Source: Colwellia sp. (GTDB lineage Bacteria > Pseudomonadota > Gammaproteobacteria > Enterobacterales > Alteromonadaceae). Taken from it: a DNA stretch of 38,517 bases. How positions within the stretch are numbered: the stretch's first letter is position 1; every line of letters starts with the position of its first letter. The stretch is taken from contig JABSOX010000040.1 of NCBI GenBank assembly GCA_013215655.1, positions 9,733-48,249 on the forward strand. Reading direction: 5' to 3'. Made by a program: the position numbers and the translations under genes. Of this stretch, positions 24,429-33,579 are shown one piece after another. The notes under the pieces are model-generated. The model was not told the DNA's origin. It made no database searches and saw only the letters and a list, made by a program, of their open reading frames with translations.

Positions 24429-26267
24429 ATGAAAACTTCTGACAACCGTTTACTTAATTACGTTCAACGTTTACGTCGATTACGCTATTTAGCCATTGGT
24501 TTTTTGTTACTTTTACTCATTCCTCTAGCAACGCTGCTGTATTTTAGTTTTGGGCAAATAGAAAAAAATTTACTCAACGAATATCAGCGTGAGGCAAATC
24601 GGTTGGTTGAGGTAACCAATAGAACCTTCTTTAAAATAAGAATGCTAACCAACAGTTTACCAAAGGATGCTTTTGTCTATTATCGGCAGGTTTATAATCC
24701 GATAACAAAGCAGTCGCAGCAAATGCTATCGCCGCTCTCTCAATTAGAACTCGCTCAGCCAATATCTTGGTTTGAGATAAAAGGGTTAGTTGGCTACTTT
24801 CAATACAACAGCCAAGGAGATTTTAACAGTCCAATTTGGCCTTATGCTATACATGAAAAAGGGTTATCTGATACTAGCCCATCTGATGGAGGGGTGAAGC
24901 AAACTAAGCAAAGGTCGTCAGGCCTAAACTTAAAATCAGAATTGGTCTCTGAATTAGACCCTGAATTAGACCCTGAATTAGCCAAGCGTCAAATGGGCGC
25001 GCTTAAACTCTACAAAATTATATCGCAATCTAAAACAATAAAAGAAACGATCCGACAAGGGTTCAAGGTAGATAAAGAGTTGTATAAGATGGCACTTGAT
25101 GTGCCAGATTATCTTATTTTCTATCGTATTGTATCAGTGGCAGAGAAAAATAGACTGCAAGGATACGTGGTCGAGCGCAAACCTTACTTCTCTCAAGTCG
25201 TTACGGAAATATTGGAAGATAGTAGCTTCTATAGTCCAATATTAATGGAAATAAAGGATGTAGAATATGCCACACATACAGAAACTTTCCTTTACCAAAA
25301 CCAGCCTGACGGTCAAGTTAAAGTGAGTCAACCACTGCAGTTTGATAAGCGCCTCCAACAATACCCCATATACAAGACCAGACTTAGTTGGCCTTATGGT
25401 GGTTATTCAGTGTCCCTGTCGACAAATTCATTACCTATGACGCAGGCTATGGTTTATAGCAGCATTTTTATTATTGTTCTGATTGCCGCTATATTGTTAG
25501 CTTGTTATGGTTTTTATCGCTTGGGGGTTAAACAATTAGTATTAGCAGAACAAAGGCTTAACTTTGTTTCTTCTGTTAGCCATGAACTAAAAACGCCGCT
25601 GACCTCAATTCAAATGTATGCGCAAATGCTTAAAGAAGGCACGGTAATCTCTGATAAACACCAGCAAAAATATTTCGAGTTTATCTATGGTGAAAGTGAA
25701 CGTCTTACGAGATTAATCAATAATATCTTGCAGTTGTCCACACTTAGCCATCAGCAGCAAAATGTACAGCCAAAATATACACCCTTGGCAATTTTATTAG
25801 ATAATATCCGCTCTAAAACATCCTCGATAATCGAGAAGAATCACTTTCAACAAAATATGCTTGTGGAAATAACTAACGCTGAGGATATGTTGATATTGGT
25901 AGAAGAGGACGCTTTTGCGCAAGTAGTCATTAATATTGCTGACAATGCCGTTAAGTTTTTTAACCATGAGCAGATCAATGATCCCAGTCGACAAAAAATT
26001 GATTTTATATTTCGTCAGCACCCCAAACATAAACATATGATGCAGCTGGAAATACGGGACTATGGTGGCGGCATAACTCCGGAGCAGGAAAGTAAAATTT
26101 TTGAACTTTTCTATCGTGGTGGCAATGAATTAACCCGAACCACTCAAGGTACGGGGATAGGGTTGGCCTTAGTAAATGAACTGGTATTGGCACAACAAGG
26201 GGAAATTAAAGTAGAAAGAAGAGAGCCAGGACTGGCTATGCTGCTTTCATTTCATGCCAAATATTGA
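24429..26267 (+). CDS. Membrane sensor histidine kinase
   Basis: 612 residues. Membrane helices at about 18-41 and 339-366 enclose a periplasmic sensor of about 300 residues that I cannot assign to a family. It contains a short internal repeat (SELDPELDPELAK, near residues 176-188). The kinase core follows with no HAMP domain recognised: H-box VSSVSHELKTPLTS with His385, N-box VINIADNAVKFF, and G-boxes IRDYGGGI and GTGIGLALVNEL. It forms a two-gene operon with the preceding response regulator, its presumed partner. The large periplasmic part would suit sensing of an envelope signal, possibly tied to the exported MBL-like paralogs nearby. Confidence 0.9.
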   Translation: MKTSDNRLLNYVQRLRRLRYLAIGFLLLLLIPLATLLYFSFGQIEKNLLNEYQREANRLVEVTNRTFFKIRMLTNSLPKDAFVYYRQVYNPITKQSQQMLSPLSQLELAQPISWFEIKGLVGYFQYNSQGDFNSPIWPYAIHEKGLSDTSPSDGGVKQTKQRSSGLNLKSELVSELDPELDPELAKRQMGALKLYKIISQSKTIKETIRQGFKVDKELYKMALDVPDYLIFYRIVSVAEKNRLQGYVVERKPYFSQVVTEILEDSSFYSPILMEIKDVEYATHTETFLYQNQPDGQVKVSQPLQFDKRLQQYPIYKTRLSWPYGGYSVSLSTNSLPMTQAMVYSSIFIIVLIAAILLACYGFYRLGVKQLVLAEQRLNFVSSVSHELKTPLTSIQMYAQMLKEGTVISDKHQQKYFEFIYGESERLTRLINNILQLSTLSHQQQNVQPKYTPLAILLDNIRSKTSSIIEKNHFQQNMLVEITNAEDMLILVEEDAFAQVVINIADNAVKFFNHEQINDPSRQKIDFIFRQHPKHKHMMQLEIRDYGGGITPEQESKIFELFYRGGNELTRTTQGTGIGLALVNELVLAQQGEIKVERREPGLAMLLSFHAKY

Positions 26268-26282
26268 TTTAGCTAAATTAGC

Positions 26283-26312
26283 GGTGGTTGCTTTAGATGC
26301 GAAGCTACCACC
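26283..26312 (+). terminator. Hairpin between convergent kinase and TolB-like genes
   Basis: GGTGGTTGCTT at 26283-26293 pairs with AAGCTACCACC at 26302-26312 (one mismatch, 8-base loop) in the 81-base gap between two converging genes. No long T-tract follows on either strand, so termination is plausible but not certain. Confidence 0.4.
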
Positions 26313-26348
26313 ATTAATAGAAACTTTTCTATTAGACTTATATGTTTA

Positions 26349-27269
26349 CTAGTTCATTAAGTATGAACGATTCTCTGTTAGTTTAGTCTCAATCTTGCCG
26401 TTAGCATGAATGGTGTAGACGTTACCCCAACCATTGACCACTCGAGCAAAAGTAATTGTTTTACCATCAGGAGACCATAATGGCCAATGATCGATACCTT
26501 CGCCATTGGTGAGCTGTCGAAGCTTGGTGCCATTTTTTGCCATAATATATAAGTCTTCATCACCGTCTCGGTCTGACGAAAATACGATGTACTCACCATC
26601 AGGTGACCAATCACCAAAGTGATCTTGGCTAGGATGATTGGTTAGGTTTTTTCTATTTTTCCCTTTATCGTCCATTACCCAAATATCGTTATTACCAGAT
26701 AAATCAGATTGAAAGGTGATTAGATTCTGACTTGACCAATCGGGGTCGCTCTCACGGGCATTATTATTCGATAAGTTCTTCACGTTACTACCGTCTTGGT
26801 CAATAACATAAATTTGTGCAGGTTCCTTACGATGTGAATAAAATGCAAGTTGCTCTTCATTAGGTGACCAACTAACAAAAAAGTCTTCTTTTTCATGGTG
26901 GGTAATTCTTTGCACAGAGGAAAATTCTGAGAGGTTATTCGCTTTGGCCATGTGTACTACCAACAAGTCATAATTGCCATTGATCTCGGCAAATAAAGCC
27001 GCTTTTTTACCATCGGCTGTAAATTCTGGCCAGCCGAGTTTTTTACCAGCAACCACTTCTTGTCTTATATCTGAACCGTCCAATTTCATTGATAAAAGTT
27101 GTGACCGATATTTTCCTTCTTGAGATTTTACATGGCTTTGAAAAACAATACGTTGGCTATCTGAGGTAAAGGCATTTGGCATATTATTTACCGATGCGAC
27201 CTTTTCATTTTGTGCCATTACATTTAAGGTCATTAACAAGCTTACTGTTGTCAAAAATAATCGCTTCAT
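26349..27269 (-). CDS. Periplasmic TolB-like beta-propeller protein (PD40 repeats)
   Basis: 306 residues with a signal peptide (about 1-19, ending LNVMA). The mature protein consists of PD40-type blades with recurrent motifs: EFTADGKKAALFAE, SWSPNEEQLAFYSH, NLITFQSDLSGNNDIWVM, DWSPDGEYIVFSSDRDGDEDLYIM and LWSPDGKTITFAR. It is shorter than true TolB and lacks the TolB N-terminal domain, so it is likely a stand-alone periplasmic propeller for protein or ligand binding. It is divergent from the LytS-type kinase at 27515 with about 245 bases between starts, and its blades resemble the sensor part of the regulator at 4790. Confidence 0.82.
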   Translation of the reverse strand: MKRLFLTTVSLLMTLNVMAQNEKVASVNNMPNAFTSDSQRIVFQSHVKSQEGKYRSQLLSMKLDGSDIRQEVVAGKKLGWPEFTADGKKAALFAEINGNYDLLVVHMAKANNLSEFSSVQRITHHEKEDFFVSWSPNEEQLAFYSHRKEPAQIYVIDQDGSNVKNLSNNNARESDPDWSSQNLITFQSDLSGNNDIWVMDDKGKNRKNLTNHPSQDHFGDWSPDGEYIVFSSDRDGDEDLYIMAKNGTKLRQLTNGEGIDHWPLWSPDGKTITFARVVNGWGNVYTIHANGKIETKLTENRSYLMN

Positions 27270-27514
27270 TAGATCAAGTACTCCACTTAGTTTTTTGGGC
27301 TTTGTAAATTACATTGTAAAAAAGATAGACGTTTTCATTTAAGCTAAACAATGTCATGGCACAGATTAATAGAATTCATCACTTGAATGTGAATGTTTAC
27401 GGCAAGCTGCAACGGGGTTAAGTTATGCTGCACAAGTTAACGATTTTTTAAGAGTAAAGTGCTTTAGACTCTTTGTTAATAAATAATAGTTAGGCTTAGG
27501 TGCAATTAATAACC

Positions 27515-28561
27515 ATGGTTAATCGTATGTTTATAGAAAAATATCCATTGAGGGTTTTACAAGTGGTTGGTTGGGCGTGTTACGGTCTGACAGATCATAT
27601 TGCCCATATTATGTATGGTAGTAATCATTTATACGCTACTATCGCCAGTGCATTTGTTGCTTTGTTATTAACTACTGTTTTAGTCTTGTTTGATGATTTA
27701 CTGAAGATAAAGTTAACCTTGATGCGCGGCGTTGTTTTTCTGTTGGCGCTATTTATTATCTCTGTCTTGTGGCGCAATATTTTTTCCCTTCTGCATGGAC
27801 ATACAAAATTATCCGCACTTAGCGGATATTCTATACAAAATTTACTCAGTGGCGCTAGTTCTGCGTTTTATCTATTTGTTGCTTGGACAGGTTTAATGTT
27901 GGGGAGTAAATATTTTTTATCTAATAGAGCGCAACAGCAGGCGTTAAGTGATGCTTTACTGCAAAAAAAACAAGCACAACTTGAAACCCTCAGATATCAA
28001 CTTAACCCTCATTTTTTGTTTAATACCTTAAATAGTATTGATGTGAGTATTTTATCTGGAGATCTTAATACTTCACATAATATGTTAACTCACCTCAGCG
28101 ATTTTTTAAGAAATAGTCTTAGCAATCAGGAAAAAGATAATATTCTATTACATCAAGAAATGGCGGTAATGGAGGATTTTATCACTATTGAAAAGCTTCG
28201 CTTTGGTGACAGAGTTAACGTATCCATTAATATAGACGATGCTTGTCAATCAGCCTTATTGCCACCAATGATACTTTTACCTTTAGTGGAAAATGCAATA
28301 AAATTTGCCTGGTCTTCTTCGAATAAAGGACAAATTACAATTTCAGCAAGTAAATGTGATAACCAGTTATCCGTTACAGTGCATAACAATAAAGTAGCTA
28401 ATATAGCAAAAATAATGGGCACGGGTACTGGACTTAAAAACATTAAAAAACGACTCTCTGTTGCCTATGGAGAAGACGCAAGTTTAGATATTCATGACAG
28501 CCAAACGACTTATCGAGTTAACTTGTTATTACCGTGGATAACGCGTTTTAGTGATGGTTAA
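27515..28561 (+). CDS. LytS/YehU-type sensor histidine kinase
   Basis: 348 residues from the ATG at 27515, chosen because TTAGGTG lies about 11 bases upstream; a GTG 15 bases earlier is possible. Four hydrophobic segments (about residues 15-32, 40-60, 70-90 and 115-135) form the sensor. Then comes the His_kinase domain with RYQLNPHFLFNTLNSI, its histidine at about 166, and an HATPase region with LPPMILLPLVENAIKFAW and GTGTGLKNIKKRL. Kinases of this type partner with LytTR response regulators, and one follows 31 bases later. The stimulus is not evident. Its divergent neighbour encodes a periplasmic propeller that might act with it. Confidence 0.9.
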   Translation: MVNRMFIEKYPLRVLQVVGWACYGLTDHIAHIMYGSNHLYATIASAFVALLLTTVLVLFDDLLKIKLTLMRGVVFLLALFIISVLWRNIFSLLHGHTKLSALSGYSIQNLLSGASSAFYLFVAWTGLMLGSKYFLSNRAQQQALSDALLQKKQAQLETLRYQLNPHFLFNTLNSIDVSILSGDLNTSHNMLTHLSDFLRNSLSNQEKDNILLHQEMAVMEDFITIEKLRFGDRVNVSINIDDACQSALLPPMILLPLVENAIKFAWSSSNKGQITISASKCDNQLSVTVHNNKVANIAKIMGTGTGLKNIKKRLSVAYGEDASLDIHDSQTTYRVNLLLPWITRFSDG

Positions 28562-28592
28562 TTTATTTGATAACTAAAGTAAGGAAGTTTTA

Positions 28593-29345
28593 ATGGCTAT
28601 TCGTTGGTTGAGTATTGATGATGAAGCGCTTGCTAGGAAAGGTTTAGCTATGGCGCTAAGTTTGTATCCTGATTTTGAGTGCATTAAACAGTACAGTGAT
28701 GTTGAAGATTTATTGAATGATTTACCAATAAAAATTGATGTACTTTTTGTAGATATTGAAATGCCAAGCTTAAGTGGCTTTGAATTACTTAATGTCTGGC
28801 CTGAGCCAATTCCTTTAGTTGTCTTCGTAACAGCATATGATCAATATGCGGTTCAGGCTTTTGAAAACCAAGCACTGGATTATCTTGTTAAACCAATAAA
28901 ACAAAATAGGCTAGGGCAGGTAGTTGAAAGGATCAGAGGAAACCTTCAGCAACAAAAACAAGCGACTTCTAGTGAACTGCTACTGCAAACCATTAATAAC
29001 TTGAAACAACAAATACACAGTAATGAAGCAGAGATTTGCATAAAAACTGATGATGGCTATTTTCAAGTAAAAGTTATTGAAGTGCTGTATTTAGAAGCGG
29101 CAGGTGATCATGTATGTCTACACTTTGCCAATAGTCATTTGATCACTAGAGATACACTAAAAAACTTCTTGGCCAGATTAAATGAATATAGATTTTGTCA
29201 AATTCATAAATCCTTCATGGTCAATTTGTCACATGTAAAACAATTTGCCAAACTTAGGTTTGGTGATTATGAACTTGTATTAAGTAATGATATTAAATTA
29301 CGACTCAGCCGTAATTATAAATCAGTAATAAGTCAATTAACGTAA
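28593..29345 (+). CDS. LytTR-family response regulator
   Basis: 250 residues. The receiver (1-120) has the acidic IDDE, phosphoacceptor Asp54 in LFVDIEMPSLSGFE, the threonine in FVTAYD and Lys in DYLVKPI. The LytTR DNA-binding domain (about 145-248) shows IKTDDGYFQVKVIEVLYLEAAGDH, FLARLNEYRFCQIHKSFMVNLSHV and LRLSRNYKSVI. It has AAGGAAG 9 bases before the ATG and is in an operon with the LytS-type kinase. LytTR proteins bind imperfect direct repeats; I could not identify such sites with confidence here. Confidence 0.92.
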   Translation: MAIRWLSIDDEALARKGLAMALSLYPDFECIKQYSDVEDLLNDLPIKIDVLFVDIEMPSLSGFELLNVWPEPIPLVVFVTAYDQYAVQAFENQALDYLVKPIKQNRLGQVVERIRGNLQQQKQATSSELLLQTINNLKQQIHSNEAEICIKTDDGYFQVKVIEVLYLEAAGDHVCLHFANSHLITRDTLKNFLARLNEYRFCQIHKSFMVNLSHVKQFAKLRFGDYELVLSNDIKLRLSRNYKSVISQLT

Positions 29346-30021
29346 TTGGTTACTCGTTGATAAATACGAAGATTTTTTTACCAAGCAACGTTTCATATCA
29401 TTGCTGTAACTTGTATTAGCCTTGTATTAATCTCGTATTAATACGATAGGCTCTATTGTTCTTTCATTTTAACTTCTACTAAAGATTGACTTTTGACTTA
29501 ACAGGATGGAAATAGTGCTGTGTAGTCATGCTGTTGGAACTCATAATTCGTGATATTTAATCTCTCATATATGAAATGAACTCTATTAATTTATGGCAAA
29601 TGATTTGTTATAAGTATTAATTCTGTATGTATAGGTTTAAGTTTCTAAATGGATTACTTGAAAATTATAATTGATCACTAAATTGTAGGGCCTAAACTAA
29701 ACTTTCATTGGAGTGTATTACACCTTACAATTTCTATAATCTTTTTAGACTCCTTGGTGAACAAAGCGGTCGTTAGCAAGATTTCCTGAGATGATCACTT
29801 TGTGCGCATTGTTGACTTTAGCTATTGGTTGTTCTTTAGGTCAACTGATCGCTAAAAGAAGAAGACTTTGCTTGCTTCTTGTCACGACTGACTTGAGCTT
29901 AAAGTGTACTTTTGTATTCTATTGTTAATTTTTCAAATAAATAAGCTTTTCAACAAACTTTAATGATAGAGGGATGTTACTGTTATTATCCCAATTTTTA
30001 TAGTTTAGGGCTTAAGAGTCA
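29346..30021. other. 676-bp intergenic region containing dispersed repeats
   Basis: No gene is recognised. The right part (29761-29855) holds repeat modules that recur elsewhere in the window. The left part (29346-29700) is AT-rich and has no clear feature beyond the short direct repeat TTGTATTA/TCGTATTA near 29410-29440. Confidence 0.5.
29761..29855. repeat. Dispersed repeat modules: copy of 35902-35948 followed by a relative of 33969-34060
   Basis: 29761-29807 matches 35902-35948 at 46 of 47 positions (ACAAAGCGGTCGTTAGCAAG and following). Directly after it, 29811-29845 is about 80% identical to 33969-34003, and 29838-29855 (AGGTCAACTGATCGCTAA) matches 34043-34060 at 17 of 18. The first module carries an ACAAAG/CTTTGT inverted end pair. 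Confidence 0.75.
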
Positions 30022-30732
30022 ATGATAACTAAAATTTCAATACGCTCTTTCTCTTTTACGACCTATACACACCTCCACGAGTACCACCAATTAGTGATCC
30101 CCATTAGAGGCTCAGCTGATAATTATACCGAATTGGGGGATGGCAGAATTGGCCCAGGGCAATGTATTGTATTTCCTGCGAAGTGTGAACACCGATTTGT
30201 CCCAGATGAACAATCAAGTTTTCTGGTCGTTGATATGGACAAACTTCCACCTAGCTTTAAAAATATCAGTCACCCCATTTTAGCTATATCTCCGCTAATG
30301 CAATCATTTTGTTATTACGTAGAAAAGCAATTGGAACATCCAATTCGACCTGAGCTGCAAATCAATATGTGTAGACTGTTTATGACTATTCTTGAGGAAC
30401 AAGTATTTATGCCTCGAATAGATCCTCGAATAACAAAAGTATTAGAGATAATAAATAAGGATATGACTATTACGCATTCTCTATGCGTCATGGCTGGAAT
30501 TGCATGTTTAAGCATCAGCCAATTTAAAAATCTATTTAAAAAGGAAATGGGAAAAACACCTTTTCAGTATTTGTTATCTATTCGCATGGAAAAAGCGCGC
30601 GGACTTCTTGCAAATACAGATACTCCCGTAAATATAGTTGCAAATGATGTAGGCTATTTTGATGTATCAGCCTTTAGCCATCGCTTTTCTGTATATTTTG
30701 GTCATTCCCCACGTAATTCACGTAGCCAATAA
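30022..30732 (+). CDS. AraC-family transcriptional regulator
   Basis: 236 residues. The N-terminal half is a cupin-like ligand domain (THLHEYHQLVIPIRGSADNY, then GPGQCIVFPAKCEHRF). The C-terminal half (about 145-232) is the double helix-turn-helix of AraC/XylS: SLCVMAGIACLSISQFKNLF, KEMGKTPFQYLLSIRMEKAR and NIVANDVGYFDVSAFSHRF followed by FGHSPRNSR. It lies 103 bases before an RhtB-type exporter on the same strand and probably regulates it. Both the cupin and the exporter suggest a small-molecule efflux response. The inducer is unknown. Confidence 0.9.
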   Translation: MITKISIRSFSFTTYTHLHEYHQLVIPIRGSADNYTELGDGRIGPGQCIVFPAKCEHRFVPDEQSSFLVVDMDKLPPSFKNISHPILAISPLMQSFCYYVEKQLEHPIRPELQINMCRLFMTILEEQVFMPRIDPRITKVLEIINKDMTITHSLCVMAGIACLSISQFKNLFKKEMGKTPFQYLLSIRMEKARGLLANTDTPVNIVANDVGYFDVSAFSHRFSVYFGHSPRNSRSQ

Positions 30733-30835
30733 TAATGATTCGGCTTATTGAATAACAATATAAGCTTTCTACCACAATATTTTAATCTACATTTGGTTAT
30801 ATTGAGTAGACTATTTTTGATCAAAGGGGCTTAAA

Positions 30836-31465
30836 ATGAGTATAGAATTGTGGGTTGCATTTGTATTGGCTTCGTCAGCATTATTAATTATTCCAGGCCC
30901 GACCATATTGACTGTAATTAGTTATTCAATATCTCACGGCTATAAATCGAAAATTCCACTTATTATATCTGTTGCTTTAGGTGATTCGACAGCACTTGGG
31001 CTTTCCCTTGTAGGTTTAGGCGCTTTACTTGCAAAATCTGCATTCTGGTTCCAAATTGTAAAGTGGGTGGGTGGAATTTACCTTTTATATATAGGTTTTC
31101 AGTTGCTTAGAGCTGGTTTTCAAAAAAATAGCGAAACAGAAGATACTTCTGAAAAAGTTAGCGGGAGGAAATTATTTTTGAATACCTATTTAGTAACGGC
31201 GCTGAACCCTAAAGGTATTGTGTTTTTTGTCGCATTTTTACCTCAGTTTATAAATAAAGATGTAAATGTTGATTCTCAACTTTGGGTGTTAGCTGCCACA
31301 TTTATAGCTTTAGCAACAATTAACGCTACTTTATATACACTATTTGCGTCTAAAGCACAGCACTTCTTATCATCTTCAAGTAATAAGAAAAAGTTTAACT
31401 TTACTGGAGGAATTATGCTTACCATTGCTGGTGTTTGGGCTTTATCAGCGTCTAAAAGCAACTAA
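30836..31465 (+). CDS. LysE/RhtB-family exporter
   Basis: 209 residues with about six hydrophobic segments. Family features: IIPGPTILTVISYSISHGYKSKIPL near residues 18-42, ALGDSTALGLSLVGLGALLAKS, KWVGGIYLLYIGFQLLRAG, and TALNPKGIVFFVAFLPQFI near 120-138. It is expected to export amino acids or related metabolites. AAAGGGG precedes the ATG. It follows the AraC regulator and is the second LysE-type exporter of the window, the other being at 11041. Confidence 0.9.
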   Translation: MSIELWVAFVLASSALLIIPGPTILTVISYSISHGYKSKIPLIISVALGDSTALGLSLVGLGALLAKSAFWFQIVKWVGGIYLLYIGFQLLRAGFQKNSETEDTSEKVSGRKLFLNTYLVTALNPKGIVFFVAFLPQFINKDVNVDSQLWVLAATFIALATINATLYTLFASKAQHFLSSSSNKKKFNFTGGIMLTIAGVWALSASKSN

Positions 31466-31533
31466 ATAATAGATGAGTTTGTAGAACGGCAATGTCGGAT
31501 CAATCGCCCTTAGCTGCTGAAGTTATAATGTCA

Positions 31534-31596
31534 GCTATCGTATCTTTGTTAACATTAAGCTAGTGATCATTAGAGACTTCTTCAGCTAGCCATAAG
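31534..31596. repeat. Dispersed 63-bp repeat (copy at 33048-33110)
   Basis: The 63 bases match 33048-33110 with three differences, including GTATCTTTGTTAACATTAAG. It lies in the 313-base gap between the exporter and the diguanylate cyclase, where I see no gene. A related sequence at 33961-34026 shares the order of motifs (TATC-TTG, GACGTTA, TAGCCATAAGC). Confidence 0.75.
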
Positions 31597-31778
31597 CCGA
31601 CATTAACTTTTGTAAAATCCTGAACATATCAGGGACAATTTGAACCAAAATTTACAGCATGTTTGTGGGGCAGCGTAAACTCATTCCCGCCATCGAGTAG
31701 TATTAACTAAAGATAAAACTCCTAGCATTTTTATACCAACCCCAAGTACAATACTTTATTTCAAATCTTATTTTTTTC

Positions 31779-32783
31779 ATGAATTCAATCTATACAAAAA
31801 TGGCCGAAGAGCTTCGCGCTAAAGTATTAAAAGGGCTTTGTTTGCTATTTCTTACAGCAAGTACAATAGCTTTCATTGTTAATTCGGTTCGTGCAAATAA
31901 TATTATTTTCACCCTTATCGATCTCGGTTTGATTGTTCTTTATTCTTCATTATTGATATTTGTGCATAAATACGGAACTCGTCCTTGGTTCAAAGCCATC
32001 ATTGTTTATTCATATATTCTCGTGATTTCTTATTTGACTTTTGTAGGTGATTTGAGTGGCGGGCTTTTAAATTGGGTATTTACGATTCCCATTATGCTTT
32101 ATTTTCTTTACTCTAAAAAACACGCCTTTATTGCTAGTTTTATTATTATGCTTTTTCAAACGGCGAATGTTTATTACGAAGCAAGTTATGGTAGTGTTGA
32201 ATCTCTTCGTGGTATTCCTAATTTTGTTTTAGCTTATGGTTTAATTTGGTTATTAGCGAATATTTATGAAACCAATAACAATACAATAAAGCTCGAAATA
32301 ATAGATCAAGCGATGAAAGATCCGTTAACAGGAGCATTAAATCGCAGAGCTTTATTGCAGAGCTTTAAATCACTTAATACCAGCATTAGCTCAGTTAGCT
32401 TATGCATGATAGACATTGATTTTTTTAAGAAGATCAATGATAAGTATGGTCATGAAATTGGTGATTTGGTCTTAATAAGGTTTGTTAAAATATTGACAGA
32501 ACAGACCTGTTCTTCGCAGGTATATCGTTTAGGCGGAGAAGAGTTCGCTATTTTATTTCATGACGAATTTTCAGTAGCGATAACTAAAGTCAATGCAATT
32601 TTAAGTGCAGTAAATACTATTAACTATGATGATATTCAATCATCATTAACTTTAAGTTTTAGTGCTGGTATCGTTCAAGTAGAGCAGAATAGTAATATGT
32701 CTAATATTTTAAAACAGGCCGATGAATATCTTTATCAAGCCAAAAGCTCTGGTCGTAATAGGGTAGTGAGTGAGTTACGCTAG
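31779..32783 (+). CDS. Membrane diguanylate cyclase (GGDEF domain)
   Basis: 334 residues. About six hydrophobic segments lie between residues 18 and 162, then a single GGDEF domain (about 172-332). The active-site motif is GGEEF at 252-256 and the substrate-binding context is intact: DPLTGALNRRALL, MIDIDFFKKINDKYGHEIGD, and a C-terminal ADEYLYQAKSSGRNRV. It should make c-di-GMP from two GTP. The RxxD product-inhibition site normally five residues before GGEEF is absent (SSQVY), so feedback inhibition is unlikely. With the two phosphodiesterases at 289 and 15445 it forms part of the c-di-GMP network of this window. A hairpin (TTAGTTGGTG/CACTAACTAA, 32793-32819) follows the stop. Confidence 0.92.
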   Translation: MNSIYTKMAEELRAKVLKGLCLLFLTASTIAFIVNSVRANNIIFTLIDLGLIVLYSSLLIFVHKYGTRPWFKAIIVYSYILVISYLTFVGDLSGGLLNWVFTIPIMLYFLYSKKHAFIASFIIMLFQTANVYYEASYGSVESLRGIPNFVLAYGLIWLLANIYETNNNTIKLEIIDQAMKDPLTGALNRRALLQSFKSLNTSISSVSLCMIDIDFFKKINDKYGHEIGDLVLIRFVKILTEQTCSSQVYRLGGEEFAILFHDEFSVAITKVNAILSAVNTINYDDIQSSLTLSFSAGIVQVEQNSNMSNILKQADEYLYQAKSSGRNRVVSELR

Positions 32784-32947
32784 TACGTTAGATTAGTTGG
32801 TGAGAAAAACACTAACTAATTAAGACTTAGCTAAACGTAGGCTTTTTTTGTAACTTACGTTGTAAAGTTCGTCTGTGCATACCCTATTGACGTGCTGTTT
32901 CTAAAATATTCCCCATATTGCTTTCAGCTTAGCATAACAGCACCCTC

Positions 32948-33110
32948 GACTGGCCGCTTAGGTGGCTTTGTTCACACTCATGCGGAACGAGTTACTGGCA
33001 AAAAACTATCATCAAAAGTCTCAGATACTCATCTGTGGAGAACGTCCGCTATCGTATCTTTGTTAACATTAAGCAAGTGATCATTAGATACTTCTTCAGC
33101 TAGCCATGAG
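32948..33110. repeat. Dispersed repeat, two modules joined (106 bp + 63 bp)
   Basis: 32948-33053 is about 90% identical to 33856-33961 over 106 ungapped bases. 33048-33110 is 95% identical to 31534-31596. The two modules are joined here but separate elsewhere, so the family is modular. The open frames drawn through it on both strands (32892-33080 and 33029-33232) are by-products and not convincing genes. Confidence 0.8.
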
Positions 33111-33201
33111 CGGGCGGTATCATAGATATTAGAGCCAGTGACGACTAAAGATAACGACTCTGATCCTATTGATATCTCAGATTGAACGAGCTTAAATATC
33201 T

Positions 33202-33579
33202 TTAAAGATAGAACCCGTACTGCATTAGCCACTTTTCGGCATCATGTCTGCTTACACATTTATATAAAGGAACGCCTGCGCTCTCGATATGATGCTGAAT
33301 GTGTTTTCCTTGGTCCATAGTATCCACTAGCCAGCATTCAGCTTGCTGATTGTTTCTCGTTAACTCGATAGTCAGGTTGTGTTTGAAGTTCACAAATTCC
33401 TCAGAAACTCGCCAACCACGAATATCAGCAAATAAGGCCCATCTATCGTTTCGCACCCTCGAGATAGTTTCATCAAGTATGGTTAAATAACCGATGTCAG
33501 CTTGTATATTCCAGTCTCCTGAAATTTTCACCACAACGATGTTATTTGTCAGTTCTACAATGTAAGTTGGTTTAGTCAT
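33202..33579 (-). CDS. Small STAS-like protein of unknown function
   Basis: 125 residues, soluble, no signal peptide. The pattern of strands and helices (IVELTNNIVVVKISGDWNI, then RWALFADIRGWRVSEE, then CWLVDTMDQGKHIQHHIESA, then LYKCVSRHDAEKWL) is like single-domain STAS/SpoIIAA-type proteins, in which a beta strand ending in Asp precedes a helix. I cannot name the family. The ATG at 33579 has no strong Shine-Dalgarno sequence. It ends about 90 bases from a dispersed repeat. No partner kinase or phosphatase is adjacent. Confidence 0.55.
   Translation of the reverse strand: MTKPTYIVELTNNIVVVKISGDWNIQADIGYLTILDETISRVRNDRWALFADIRGWRVSEEFVNFKHNLTIELTRNNQQAECWLVDTMDQGKHIQHHIESAGVPLYKCVSRHDAEKWLMQYGFYL

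Noticed and set aside
23692-26267. Naming the two-component pair CpxR/CpxA because of the GTAAA-N5-GTAAA box
   Set aside because: The kinase is much longer than CpxA and has a large unrelated periplasmic part. Similar boxes can serve other OmpR-family regulators.
32892-33232. Open frames on both strands through the 33-kb repeats
   Set aside because: They follow repeat sequence. The minus frame is interrupted by a stop in the other repeat copy at 31534, and there is no family similarity.
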